DNA of 64,000 nucleotides from Saxidomus purpurata (lineage: Eukaryota > Mollusca > Bivalvia > Venerida > Veneridae): contig JAFMSR010000017.1 in NCBI GenBank assembly GCA_022818135.1, positions 17,011,905 through 17,075,904 of the forward strand, written 5' to 3'. Position numbers and translations under genes: made by a program. Under the pieces are notes generated by a model. The model was given only the letters and a program-made list of their open reading frames with translations, did not search any database and was not told where the DNA came from. Shown piece after piece: positions 23,901-35,502 of the stretch (its first letter is position 1; every line of letters starts with the position of its first letter).

Positions 23901-26804
23901 TTTAATATAGCCATACCTCTCACGTATCCAGATTAAACATCGCGGAGAGATAGGCATTGTTTTCCGGAGTAGCTGAAATCTACAAATATCTATTTTTTAA
24001 GAAGATAGAATTTCATATACGAAAGTAGATTTTTTGGGTTAAATTATTAGTTAAATTGGTAAAAAAAAGTCCCCCCATTACGTAAACAATTCAATTTGTA
24101 CATTACTGGCCAAAACTTACCGAATTAAGTATTTTAAAATTAAAAAGCCGACCTTATATTACGCCTGACATTATGATTCCGCTATACAAACTATTTCTCT
24201 TTGAAGCCCAGGCAATTCGTTTGCACACACGACCGCCTTTTAGTGCTTGGGTACTTTGATTATTATATTGACTCCAATATCCCGTGCGCAAATGTTAGAT
24301 GGATATAAATTGTAAATGAATAGTGGAAAAAGCATGTTTATATTGAATAACCTGTCAATCCCGTAATGAAATAGTGTAACAATTTCTTGTTGTTGTTTTT
24401 TTTTAAGTAAACGCCACATGATCTTAGTAGTACCCCCCTCCCCCCGACATAAAACATCATTTGAGATATAAAAAAACAACAACAAGGTGTTCAATCTTTT
24501 CTGTTAGTTTCACCAAAAAATGTAATCAAATAAAACCGAAAGGTAAGTCCTGTTGTAATAATTCAATTCAATTTCAGAAAAAAAGAAACAACCAAGTGGT
24601 CAAGGCAAGTGCAGCGAAACCTGTAACTGGACACCGTGGGAATCATGGAACACCTGCTCTGTCGCTTGTGGTGGAGGTGGACAACAAGAAAGAATAAGAG
24701 AACTTTGTTGCCTGGAAAGCTATAGTGACCTTCAAGACTGCGCTTCGGACTGTGAAAAGGACGTCAGGGAACGCACTGAAATCCGTTCGTGTGGAGATAT
24801 CTGTTCGTATGGTGGAACAATAAAAGCTGGTGGGTTTGGCTGCGACTGCCTTGACAGGACGTATGGTCACTGCTGCGATCAATGTAAGGATAAATACTAG
24901 AAAAACGAGACCGATGTGTTAAGTCACGTTTCAAGTCGAAATTCGACTTCAGTATAGTGTAGGGGTTTTAATCACTTTTAATCCTAAAGTATGTTATCAT
25001 ACATACCAAAGTGTCACCTGGTATACATTTTCTAGTCATTTTACAACATGTATTGAATTTTTACCATTTTTAACAACTGAAAGTTTTTCACCTAATAGAT
25101 TATGACAGTACATAATGAAAATATAGACACTACTCTGAGACGATTGGTGTTCAAAACAAAGCAATAACTGTTTTTATTTTTCAGTTCTATCAGGATGCAC
25201 GGCATTTCCTACGGATGTAATATTTGTTTTGGACTCCTCTGCAAGTCAAACAAGAGAACAGTTTCACAGACAACTAGACTTTGTCGATCAATTTGTAGAC
25301 AAGGTTAACATAAGCTTGGAAGAATTTCAAATAGCTGTTGTCACATATTCTACAGAGGCAATTGTAGAAATCAATTTTAATCAGTCGACAGACGCAGCCA
25401 CCCTGAGTCGATTAATCAAAGAAATCACATTCCGTCCAGGGGCTACATTTACAGATAAAGGCCTGAAAGCAGCCATGGAAGTTGCAAGAAAAAGCGAGAG
25501 ACGTACAGGCATGGTGACATTGACTTATGCATTCGTTCTGACTGACGGAATGTCAAACAAAAGAGCAGAAACACGTCTTGCAGCAACGCGACTGAAGACT
25601 GCTAATGTCCACGTTATAGCAATAGGTATATTTGCAGCCATCATAATGATTATTTAATTAAGAATTACAGTGTTGTATTATTAAGTTATACTGTTTTCTT
25701 TCCTTTTAATTTGAACTTATCCAGTATCTGTATATGTCACAATGGTCATTATGCATAGACGTGTTGATGTAGACGTTTCATGCCACAATTGTATCTGTGT
25801 TACATTACTGACACACTAGGGCCGTGTTTAGATTCGTATATCGTGAATTTTCTAAAGAAGATTAGCTTCTTATTGGCATGTTTTTTTAACAATCAGGTTA
25901 TGATTCTACTATCTGTTATATACGGTGTTATATCAAACACACTTTGACACATTAAAAGGATTTCAATAAGTAGCCTTTTTAGAATCACTTTCACACAATA
26001 AACATCTTGTTGATCATGAATGTGTTTCATTGTATCTCATCAGGTATTGGAACAGAAGTGTCACACCAAGAACTCCGCGATATCGCTTCCCCTGGAGACT
26101 CCTTCAGTCCGTCTTACGTATTCTCTGTGGGAGATTTTAATGCCCTTGACACGTTACTGAAACAGCTTGTACATGTTACTTGTGACGACTGTAGCTCCAT
26201 CAGTAACCTATCAGATGTTGTGTTTCTTTTAGATGAAAGTGTTATATTGACTGAGACGGAATTTCAACTATCGGTAGATATAATTGAGTCCATAATAGAA
26301 CGTACCGACCACATTGGTGAATCCGATGGACCATTGTTTGGTCTGGTGCAACTTGGGAAAGAATTAGACTCAAAAATAGAGTTTTTGAATGGACAAACCC
26401 AGCAAACCTTACTTACGGAACTTCAGACTTTATACAGAACGCAAATTGACAGTTGTGATAAAGATGAACCATGTGACGTCATGAATGTTACGTCAGCGAT
26501 TGAATTTATATTTGAATCCGTCATTGAGAAAAGTGGACGTTCAAATTCTAGAAAATTTCTTATAGTTGTCTCAAGTGGTAGGTTTAGAGATATAGCCATC
26601 ATACAGAACGAAATGGCCGCCATTCAAAAAGAATCAGATGTAAAAATATTTGTGATTGGACCCGGAGAAGACGTCAAGATGGATGGCTTACTGTCACTGG
26701 CTAAAGATGCAAATCACGTGTATGCAGTCATCGATAACGAGGACCTTACTAAATTAGATACAATGCAATCAGAATTTGCATACTATGTCTGCAAGAAGAA
26801 ATAA
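20939..26804 (+). CDS. Gene C: secreted TSP1/EGF-like/TSP1/EGF-like/vWA/vWA protein, 622 aa, intact
   Basis: Exons 20939-21299, 24578-24883, 25185-25625 and 26044-26804 (TAA) sum to 623 codons without an internal stop; GT-AG introns, all phase 1. Residues 1-20 form a signal peptide. Then TSP1 (CKWSSWESWGTC...CGEGTRYR), a Cys-rich knot (CYNGGTF...CNC...GTCCEH), TSP1 in exon 2 (121-222), vWA1 (about 232-412) and vWA2 (about 426-612). vWA1 has a full set of metal-site residues: D239-S-S-A-S243, the GATFT threonine near 310-312, and Asp343 in LTDG. vWA2 reads D433-E-S-V-I437 and has SSGRF where TDG is expected, so it probably binds no metal. A NIS sequon lies at 264. A second Met at codon 5 is the one conserved in D. 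The start follows TTACCTTAA, also conserved before H. Exon 3 is nearly identical to those of A and D. The role is inferred as extracellular adhesion or recognition. Confidence 0.85.
21470..21650 (+). repeat. tRNA-derived SINE fragment in intron 1 of C
   Basis: Same element and position as in A: B-box-like CGGTTCGAGTCC, body ending GAAACGGGCGTTAAGC and an ACAACAACAA tail. Confidence 0.6.
22275..22384 (+). repeat. Short insertion in intron 1 of C, possibly a retroelement 3' end
   Basis: A and C are alignable on both sides (AGGACACAAAATTGT before, TTGCATTAACTACGGCACC after), but C has about 110 extra bases ending in GTTCAATAAAGTATATG and TTCTGGTCTGTTCTG. This resembles the 3' tip of a LINE. Confidence 0.4.
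22531..24238. mobile_element. 1.7-kb non-autonomous DNA transposon in intron 1 of C
   Basis: The ends are inverted: AGGCGGTCG at 22531 and CGACCGCCT at 24230-24238, flanked by TTTA on both sides. Locus A lacks the insert at the same intronic position (ATTTTTATC near 1326). No transposase ORF is present. The interior includes an unusual GC-richer stretch at 23575-23800 with no recognised similarity. A further unexplained 25-30 bp of non-homologous sequence follows the right flank. Confidence 0.6.
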
Positions 26805-29800
26805 ATGTATGACGACAAAGAAGGCTGCAGATCATTATGCTAGTACTTGTTTCAAAACAATCATCAATACAAATGCACTAGATAGCACTTATCTTTTTTT
26901 TGTTATGTCTTATATTTTTATCCGCATGCCTAAACGAAAAATAACAAAAATGTTTTAAGATTTTCTTTTGCTTTTTTTTCCAGATTAGTTTACTTTTTTC
27001 TGCGTGAAAAAAAGGTACAATGTTAACATTTCAAGTTTTCAGAAATTTGTTTTTCCTTCAGTTTGAAATTAAATGACAGCTGAATGGTTAAAATGCTGTC
27101 AGAAGATTTTGACTTCGAGATTTAATTTCGTTTATTAAAGACGAATTGAGTTCATCATGTGTTATTCCGTTCGTTTTGTTGACATAAAATCAATTTGTAT
27201 GTCTAAAGAAGATTATATGCACACACTGTAAATATTGCTACAAAGCTAGTTAAATAATGGTTACCGTTTGCCTGCTTGTTTGGAGCCTGGTAAAAAGGAT
27301 AGGATTCGGGAGGTAAATGTGCTAAGAAAAGAAGATGTCTAGAAATTTAGGAATGGCTGGCCTTTTAAGTAGCGGTGACACTATAATAAACAAACACTTT
27401 ACCTGTTCATTGTTTTTATTGTTATGGTATTGTGTATTTTAAATTGCATGTATTGATAATTACTTCTTTTATCGATTGTTGGAAATTTGTTGATTTTTTT
27501 TCAGATTATTCAGAATATGTATATGAGTATTATTTATTTTGAGTGAAATTATTATGAAGAACTTTCTTTCAATATGTAAAAATATGTATGTCAGATCTTT
27601 AATTCACGAATTTGATGTAATAGAACGTTTTTTTTACTTCATATATGGCATGTAAATGCATATGCTTTGGTCATTTTCAAGGGTTTTATCAAGCTTTTCT
27701 CTCGGGTGTCAGGTCAATAGTGAGTAATCAATCAGAATGAGTAAATAATAGATGAGCTAGATTGTCAAAGGTTGCATATCATCCAACTTTAGCAAGCAAT
27801 AGTAGTATTTGGTTTTAGAGTGTGAATGTAGAGATATGTCGAACACTGTACATTTGATATATTCTGAATGCAAATAATATAATACAAGTTATTCATAAAC
27901 TCAACATGTTTGTACAGCTTCTGATATTAGAAAGGACATAGCAGCAAGGTTGAAATACACGTTCGTGTTGTTGTCCTTCCTTCCTAAATCTTCACAGATA
28001 ACTGGAGAGACGGCATGATCAGTTAAACGAATATATAGGTGCTTTGTACACCTTCGAGTGTAGAGATATTTGGACCACTGTACTTTTGAAACACTTTGAA
28101 TGAAAATCATATCATTACTTGTTATTCAACATGTTTGTACGGCTTCTGAGATTTGATAGCTACAATGTAGGACCTAGCAACATTTCATTTCACCGATATG
28201 TATAAATACTAGTAACAACGTCAAGAGTTAAAAAGAAAGCATACATATCAAATCTGATTCAAAACTTAAGATATGGTTTTGTATTCACAAACAAAATATT
28301 ATTTATATATGCAGATATATAACCTTATGCAGATCTTTTCGCATCATTTATGTAATATGTTATTACAGTCTTATTGACTTAATAATTCCCAAGGCAAGAA
28401 TAATGATAAGATCAACATTTTGTTAATATAGCATCATATTAGTTATGTTTTATAGTGACGCTTTTACGCTACAGGCCATATGCAGGTTGAAACGTTTAAA
28501 TAAAGTTGCAAGAACGTTTGAAATATGATTGAATAATATCGTAACACTGTTTTCATAGGTTTGAAACACTATTGAAAATTGGATAAAGGTCGAAAAAATA
28601 TTTAAATAAAGCTGTAAGAATGATGGGGAAAACGGCAAAAATAATATTGTAAGACTGCTGCATTGAGTCGTTCTTGGAAATACCCTCCTTGGAAATACCG
28701 TCTTTGGAAATACCGTATGGAAATCGTTGAACTTACGTTGGATACATGCCATATACTCGTTTATAAGAATACAACTTTAAGACCGTTGGAAATTGATTGA
28801 AATTATTTTGAAAAAAGGTTGGTTATAGGGAATGAATGATGAGAAACACACTTAGAAATGACTGATCAATGGTTTAAGTGTTGAATTATACATGTATTTA
28901 AAATAAAGTTATTGAATGGGTTAATTTCGTTTCAATGCGAAATTAGTGACAACATCGGGGTTTGATATCAACAAAAGTTTTTTTCAATCAAATTCTTACG
29001 TCAGCTAGACTTCGAGGGACAATGTTGTCACAATGTTTAAGTGGCATAAAATGTATATGGGAATTACACAATCTAGGTTGTACCACACAAAGAATGTGTC
29101 AGTTTTTATTTAACAACGTCAAGTCTTCAAACTTGTGTTAAAACTTATAATGTAGTTCCTAAATGTTACAAATAAAAATAACAGATGCGGGAAATCATAT
29201 CTGTAAAAGTCAAATACTTTGAGATTTTCGGAGGGGATGGAATTGTAGCGAAAACATATTTTAAGTGCCCGTACGACTGATATAACGTTCACGAACGATA
29301 TCCATCACTTGCTAGATTTTATCATAGTTTTGAAACGTTGTGTTTGCATACCTCAAGTGCTTTGTAGTGGACGATAATTTTGCTACTACTGGGTCGCATT
29401 ATGAATACCAACGTGAAAAAATGTGTTTTAATGTGCTATAAATATTTGATATTGATTATGTAAAAAATCCACATTTAATTGAAATTAAGGCATGGAAATG
29501 ATACGCTAAAGGGATAAAACATTGGCAGCGAAGGAATAGTTTAATTTAATTCAATAAAGCGGATTTATGAAAATATTATTCAAAGGTCAATTACTAAGAC
29601 CAAATCGAATTTTCTTTTAAATCTGGAATTGTAACGGGTGTCTTCTCAGAAGGAAAAATACGACATGATACTGGATCAAATTTGACCATATCGTGTTGAA
29701 AATTGAGTTTAACAAAATAATTAATAAATTATATTTTACCTTTTCAAAAACGAAAGTAGGTTTTCCAGTTGTCAAATATCTTTGTAATTTTCCAGAAGGC

Positions 29801-29987
29801 TACCAGAAAGAGGCTGTAAATAGGTTGTACATGAATAAGCATGCCCATTTTGAATTATAGTTGAAAGAACATGTCTTCCAATGATGTGCAACGTATATCT
29901 CTGACTGTTTACAACATGCAATAAAGTTAAAGTGGGACAAACAGACCACTCATATTAATCCTAGGAAACACAAAAACATTCACACGA

Positions 29988-30099
29988 TTTTCTGCAGCAG
30001 TATTTCAAACAGGGAAATACTCCACGGCTATAATAATTGTAAAGATTTAGAAGCCAGTTTCAAACTATATTTCCCTGTTTGAAATACTGCTGCAGAAAA
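29988..30099. repeat. Perfect 32-bp inverted repeat with 48-nt loop
   Basis: Left arm 29988-30019 and right arm 30068-30099 are exact reverse complements (core CTGCAGCAGTATTTCAAACA). Strong foldback potential 285 bp upstream of gene D's start. It could be a tiny foldback element or the end product of an inverted insertion. Confidence 0.9.
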
Positions 30100-30151
30100 G
30101 CGAGTCTCGTTTTTTTCATTTAGATGACTCGTTTTTATTAACTTTAATTCA

Positions 30152-30196
30152 AGTGCGGATTAGATTACGCTAATTTCCGTTATAGTTTTCAAAAAG
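30152..30196 (+). pseudogene. 45-bp copy of part of gene D exon 1
   Basis: Matches 30571-30615 in exon 1 of D with two mismatches (AGTGCGGATTAGATTACGCT against AGTGCGGATTAGATTACACT at the start). It has no surrounding exon context, no start and no splice site, so it is an isolated exon fragment placed upstream of its source. Confidence 0.8.
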
Positions 30197-30383
30197 TTAT
30201 TCAATACAACACGAACACTCATAGAAGAACATCTAATCATTGATTAATGACTTTATCATATATTGCAAATCAATGAATATCGGATTTGAGCAGCTCATTG
30301 ATAATTGTTTTCTTGAGACACGATTAATCGGACGAACGTTATTTTGATTAATTTAAATTACATGTATATTAATATATGTTATC

Positions 30384-32411
30384 ATGATTTTGTACTTGAT
30401 TCTGACAACTGTCATTAAGCATTCATATGGAGATTGTCCCGTCAGCAGATGTAATTGGTTTCCATGGGAACCATGGACAAGTTGTAGCAGAACATGCGGT
30501 GGAGGAACATGGCACAGGAATAGGTTGTATTGTTGTAAAGAAAGCTTAGACATAGAGGCATGTATGAGTGAGTGCGGATTAGATTACACTAATTTCCGTT
30601 ATAGTTTTCAAGAAGACGGACTTTGTAATACACATTGTTACAACGGCGGTACATTTATTCAGTTGAACAGTGCTAATGGATACTGCAGTTGTAGTGAATA
30701 TTATAGTGGTGACTGCTGTGGAATAGGTAAGTAATTAAAGAAATTGAGCTTTTATTTTCCTATAATATTTGAAATACTGATGGAAGGCGATTATTTTTAT
30801 CTGACAAAACATTAGCAAAATTTGGGCATTTTTAAGCATTTCATAATAGCCCGTAAATTAGAGACCGGTTAACATCTTAATCCATCGTTTAATGTTGAGT
30901 TATAATTAATTACATGTTTATATATATGTTATAATTATTTGCCCTGACGATCTTATAGTGAAACCGGTTGGCAAAACGATACCTTAAAAACCTATATAAT
31001 GTCGTTTATTTTTCACTTATGTATATATATACATTGTATATATAAACCATTTTTAAACCTTTGTCGAATATTTAAGGTTGAACAGTTTTTCTTGTTTCAT
31101 CTTTTTGTTACAATGTAGTTGTGTAAAAGAAAGTACTTAAAAATAGAATAAATGAAGAACTGTTCTTTCACATAGTTTGAGGATTTATTCTTCTACGAGT
31201 AAGTTTGTTGTAAGAGCTATGTTTGACACTTTATAACTTTTATGTATAATTGTACAGAATTTGCTTTTACATGAAATGTACATAAACCTGACACAACTTT
31301 TTGAAGCCGTAGGAAGACATCAATTTTGCATGTATATTTCAGAAAAAAGGAAAGAACCAAGCGGCCACGGACAGTGCAGTGATACTTGTAACTGGACTCT
31401 GTGGGAATCATGGAACACATGTTCTGTCTCATGCGGTGGAGGTGGACAACAAGAAAGAATAAGAGATCTTTGTTGTCAGGAAAGCTATGGAGGCTTTCAG
31501 AAATGCGCTTTGTTCTGTGGAAAGGACGTCAGTGAACGCACTGAAACTCGTTCGTGTGGAGATAACTGTTTGCGCGGTGGAACAGTAAAAGCTGGTGGGT
31601 TTGGCTGCGACTGCCTTGACAGAACGTTCGGTCACTGCTGCGATCAGTGTAAGGATAAAACACTAGAAAAACGAGACCGATGTGTTAATTCTTGTTTCAA
31701 GTCCTAATTCGATTTCAGGTTAATGTAGGGGTTTGTAATCGTTTTTAATCCAAAAGTGTGTTCTCATACGAAAGTCAAACTTGGTATACATTTTCTAGTC
31801 GTGTAGATAACTTTACCATTTTTAACAACGGAAAGTTCTTAACTTTAATGATTATGACAGTGTATGTAAGGAAATTATAGAAACTACTCTCAGACGATTG
31901 GTGTACAAAACAAAGCAGTAAGTGTTTTTATTTTTCAGTGCTACCAGGATGTACTGCATATCCGACGGATGTAATTTTTGTTTTGGATTCCTCTGCAAGT
32001 CAAACAAGAGAACAGTTTCACAAACAACTAGACTTTGTCAATCAATTTGTAGACCAGGTGAACATTAGCTTGGAAGAATTTCAAATTGCTGTTGTCACAT
32101 ATTCTACAGAGGCAATTGTAGAAATCAATTTTAATCACTCGACAGACGCAGCCACCCTGAGTCGATTAATCAAAGAAATCACATTCCGTCCAGGGGCTAC
32201 ATTTACAGAAAAAGGCCTGAAAGCAGCCATGGAAGTTGCAAGAAAAAGCGAGAGGCGTAAAGGCATGGTGACATTGACTTATGCTTTCGTTCTGACTGAC
32301 GGAATGTCAAACAAAAGAGCAGAAACACGTCTTGCAGCAACGCGACTGAAGAATGCTAATGTCCGCGTTATAGCAATAGGTATATTTGCAACCATCATAA
32401 TGAATATCTAA
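30384..32411 (+). CDS. Gene D: truncated family member, TSP1/EGF-like/TSP1/partial vWA, exon 4 lost
   Basis: Exons 30384-30726, 31343-31648 and 31939-32379 have intact frame and splice sites. The start is the second Met of the family; the first ATG of C is ATA here, and no upstream in-frame ATG exists. Signal peptide about residues 1-18, TSP1 (CNWFPWEPWTSC, CGGGTWHR), knot (CYNGGTF...CSC...GDCCGI), second TSP1 and knot, and vWA1 through the LTDG motif. No exon 4 follows: homology to intron 3 of C stops near 32573, where a repeat begins. Without exon 4, translation into the intron would stop at 32409-32411 and give 373 aa with an incomplete vWA domain. Intron 1 is only 616 bp, lacks the SINE seen in A, C and H, and is the shortest of the family. 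It may be a decaying gene or may make a short TSP1-type product. Confidence 0.65.
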
Positions 32412-35400
32412 TTAAAAATTACTGTCTCGTATTATTAAGTTATACTGTTTTCTTTCCTTTAAATTTGAACTTATACAGTATCTGTATATGTAACAAAGTT
32501 CAATTTGCTAGACGTGTTGATGTAGACGTTTCATGCCACACCGTATCTGTGTAACATTACTGGAACACTAGGTCCATGCCCGAAAAAGTAAAACGGATGA
32601 TAACTTCTAAAGGCTTGGGCGTAGCATCTTCAAACTTACTGTGGAGGTTTGTTATGACTAGCAGATGACCCATATTGTTTTTGAGGTCAGTAGGTCAAAC
32701 TTCAAGGTCACGGTGAACCGGAATTGTAGAGCGGTTTCCAGACGATAATCCAAGAACGCTTGGGCCTAGCATCTTGTTACTTGATGTGGAGGTTGGTCAT
32801 AACCGGTAGAGGACCCCTATTAATTTTAAGATTAGTAGTTCAAAAGTCAAGGTCACAGTGACCCGGAATTGTAGAATGTCTTTCGCAAATTACTTTAGTT
32901 AGGAGGGACCAATTGCAATGAAATTTGGTTTGTAGATTGTTTGCTAAGACAGTTTTTTCTTTTCAATATGGTTTTGTTTTAACCCAAACAAAGTTTTGAG
33001 GTCAAGGCCACTGTGACTGAAAATAGTGTTTTTTTTTAAATTTCTCTTTTTTAGTTTTAATTTGTTTTAAGCAGTTATTCAAAGTTTCTCCATTAGGACC
33101 GAGTATGTCTCTGCTTCTTTGTGACAAAGTCCGAAAGTAGGAGCGAAAGTAAACGGAAATTCTAAGGGCATAAACTGGCGTGTCCAGAGTATACAGTAAC
33201 AAATTAGCTGAGTAATAGCCCAGTAACAGCGATGTAGATTGTGAAAAGATGGGTGCGATTTGGTAGTTCTGAATTGGGAATTGATTCGTAGAAGCACTTC
33301 TGATGCGTTCGGATAGGCTATTTTAATACTAGGTATGAATTCCTACAGTCCCGGAAGACTGGTGCGATTAGGTAGTTCCGAATTGGGAATTGATTTCTAG
33401 AAGGAATTCTAAAGCGTTCGATTAAACCCTTTTACATCTCGGAATTAATTCCATTGGTTCCGGATTTCATACATAATTGCTGTAGTCACTTGATTAGAAA
33501 CTTAATTTACGGACAATTTCTTGTATCAATCCTTAAAAATATTCTCCCTTTTTAACAGAAATGCACTTTTCTATCCGAGATACCCATTTCATGGAAGCTG
33601 CAGAGTAGTCTGCGTCTGGAGTTGTTGCGACGCAATCATCTTTTTCAGTAAAGAAAAGAGGCAGAAGTTACTGGGACTGGTAATGGTTTGACTTGTTAGT
33701 TATGCAGGAACTAATGCCCGATATTACTCTTTTGTACTGATGCATTGTCATTATAAGACATATACCCCTCAAACTAATGCATGGGGGAAGCCAGCGTAAT
33801 GTATTCTCACTGATTTCAATACCACATTACTATAAAACTTTCCAGTAACATATCTGCATTGGGCATTTGCACAACAGGAACTTTGGAATTGAGGATAATT
33901 ATGTTTAGAACCCGTTTAGAACTTCAGAGTTCGTTTTGCTGTAACCGGTCTTGTGTGTTTTTTCCTTAACCACTGTTTATTATTTACCGGTTGAGGTTCG
34001 AAATAAATCAAATAATAGATCCACGTTTCATCTCATGTGAGGAGCTCAATTACTCTTCTTTCATCATAATTTGTAAGATCTTTGCAACATTTTGCTCCTT
34101 GGTCGGAAAGTATGGTAGCCATCATGCACTACCTTTAAATAATACTCACTGATGCAGATATCCGAGAAACTGTCTAGCGTACATGAGTCCCGTGCTACCA
34201 CAGTTTCCCTAAATCAGTAATGATCCTAGGAGTTTTAGGGCGCTCTATACATGTACAAGGTAGGTCTTTGACACTAGATTCTCTCTTGTCAAATACAATT
34301 ACCCACCTATAAACAAAGCCTCTGGAAGGGGATGAATCACCATATTTAAACATTTTTAACTTCTTTCAGAATCTGTTTACCTGGTATATTCATCGCATTA
34401 CGACTTTTTACATAAGACCTAACTTCCTTCCTTTCAGTCGGCTTTATGGTTATAAAATAGCGTCAGTGCACATGTATACGAGAATAAATCGGAATTACAT
34501 TTCCTTCTCTGACATAAAAGATAAAATACATAAAGTAATCTCTTGACAGCATCAAACACAACACCAGCAGCCAGAATTATACGCAGAAGAATGAAATCCC
34601 CAAACGTCTATGAGAAGAAGTAGCAGACAAGGGACACATTTCTGCTTCTTATCATTTTATTAACTATACACTTCAAGGCGACGCTTTTACGAAGTGCATA
34701 AGTGCAGGACATTATATACATAGCACAACTATAGTCACAAAACACTGGTGAAACACACATAAACAAGTAAGTAATCATTTGTATACACAGTAGAAAGGCA
34801 CACACGCTTTTTAGTTCATGCTATTTATTTTGTCAACGAGCAACAGTAAACAGATTCATACACTGTTTGAAAATTAAGAACAAGTCTAATAATGCCTATT
34901 TATTCTATAAATAATGCTGGTTAGTTTCTTTTGATAGCCTAAAATACCGTCATATTTTTAAAGAGACACTCCCTAAAACTGTTGTGAAGTTAAATAACTT
35001 CAAAAGCAAAAATAGTAAAAAAAAATAGTAAAAGTTTGAACTATACATTTCGGTAATCATCGATAAAATCAGTGTTTAAAGCGTGAACTGTTCAGTATTA
35101 TATGTAAATGTGCTGTTTTAGTGCGTGAATAGCGATTTATTACAGAAGTTCTCTATTGTGATTGTGCTTAAATCAGGCATTTTTCGATATACCAGTATGT
35201 TGTTCTTTAAATTGTATCTATTTATCACTTGACCTTTTTAACAGATTATTTATGTTTGGAGAATATAATCTGCTAGATTCAGGCAAAAGCATTTTAACTG
35301 GTATGTAACATTTTCTACTGTTTAGACTACGCGTATATCATGTTTCGTAAGATGATCGATCTGTACTTTTATGCCTGTTTCTTCCGTTCATACTTCATAT

Positions 35401-35502
35401 AAAAATTGTCTAATAAAATACAATGTAGTTTAAATCGTTTATGAAATGTAAGCTACAGTTCATGTGCTCGCTTGGTTTGTTTTAAAGAAGTCTTCTAATT
35501 TT
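32412..35502. other. Intergenic D-E
   Basis: No gene is supported. It contains the repeat described at 32574-33060, then a short locally duplicated segment (GAATTGGGAATTGATT at about 33276 and 33386), then the outer part of the right inverted-duplication arm from 33376. That arm is non-coding here and mirrors 13516-15265. Confidence 0.5.
32574..33060 (+). repeat. GGTCAAGGTCACAGTGACC-type interspersed repeat replacing exon 4 of D
   Basis: Two diverged units are visible: AACGCTTGGGCCTAGCATCT with GAGGTTGGTCATAACC and CAAGGTCACAGTGACCCGG, and an earlier copy with GGCTTGGGCGTAGCATCTTC. It begins exactly where D loses similarity to C and ends before the inverted duplication. Confidence 0.55.

Larger units (their letters stand above)
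26805..30383. other. Intergenic C-D
   Basis: No gene is supported. A direct repeat of about 110 bp lies at 27820-27930 and 28053-28155 (landmark ACATGTTTGTACAGCTTCTG / GTACGGCTTCTG). A short tandem run of GGAAATACC units occurs at 28675-28725. A 32-bp hairpin lies at 29988-30099 and a copied piece of exon 1 at 30152-30196. The rest is AT-rich. Confidence 0.5.
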
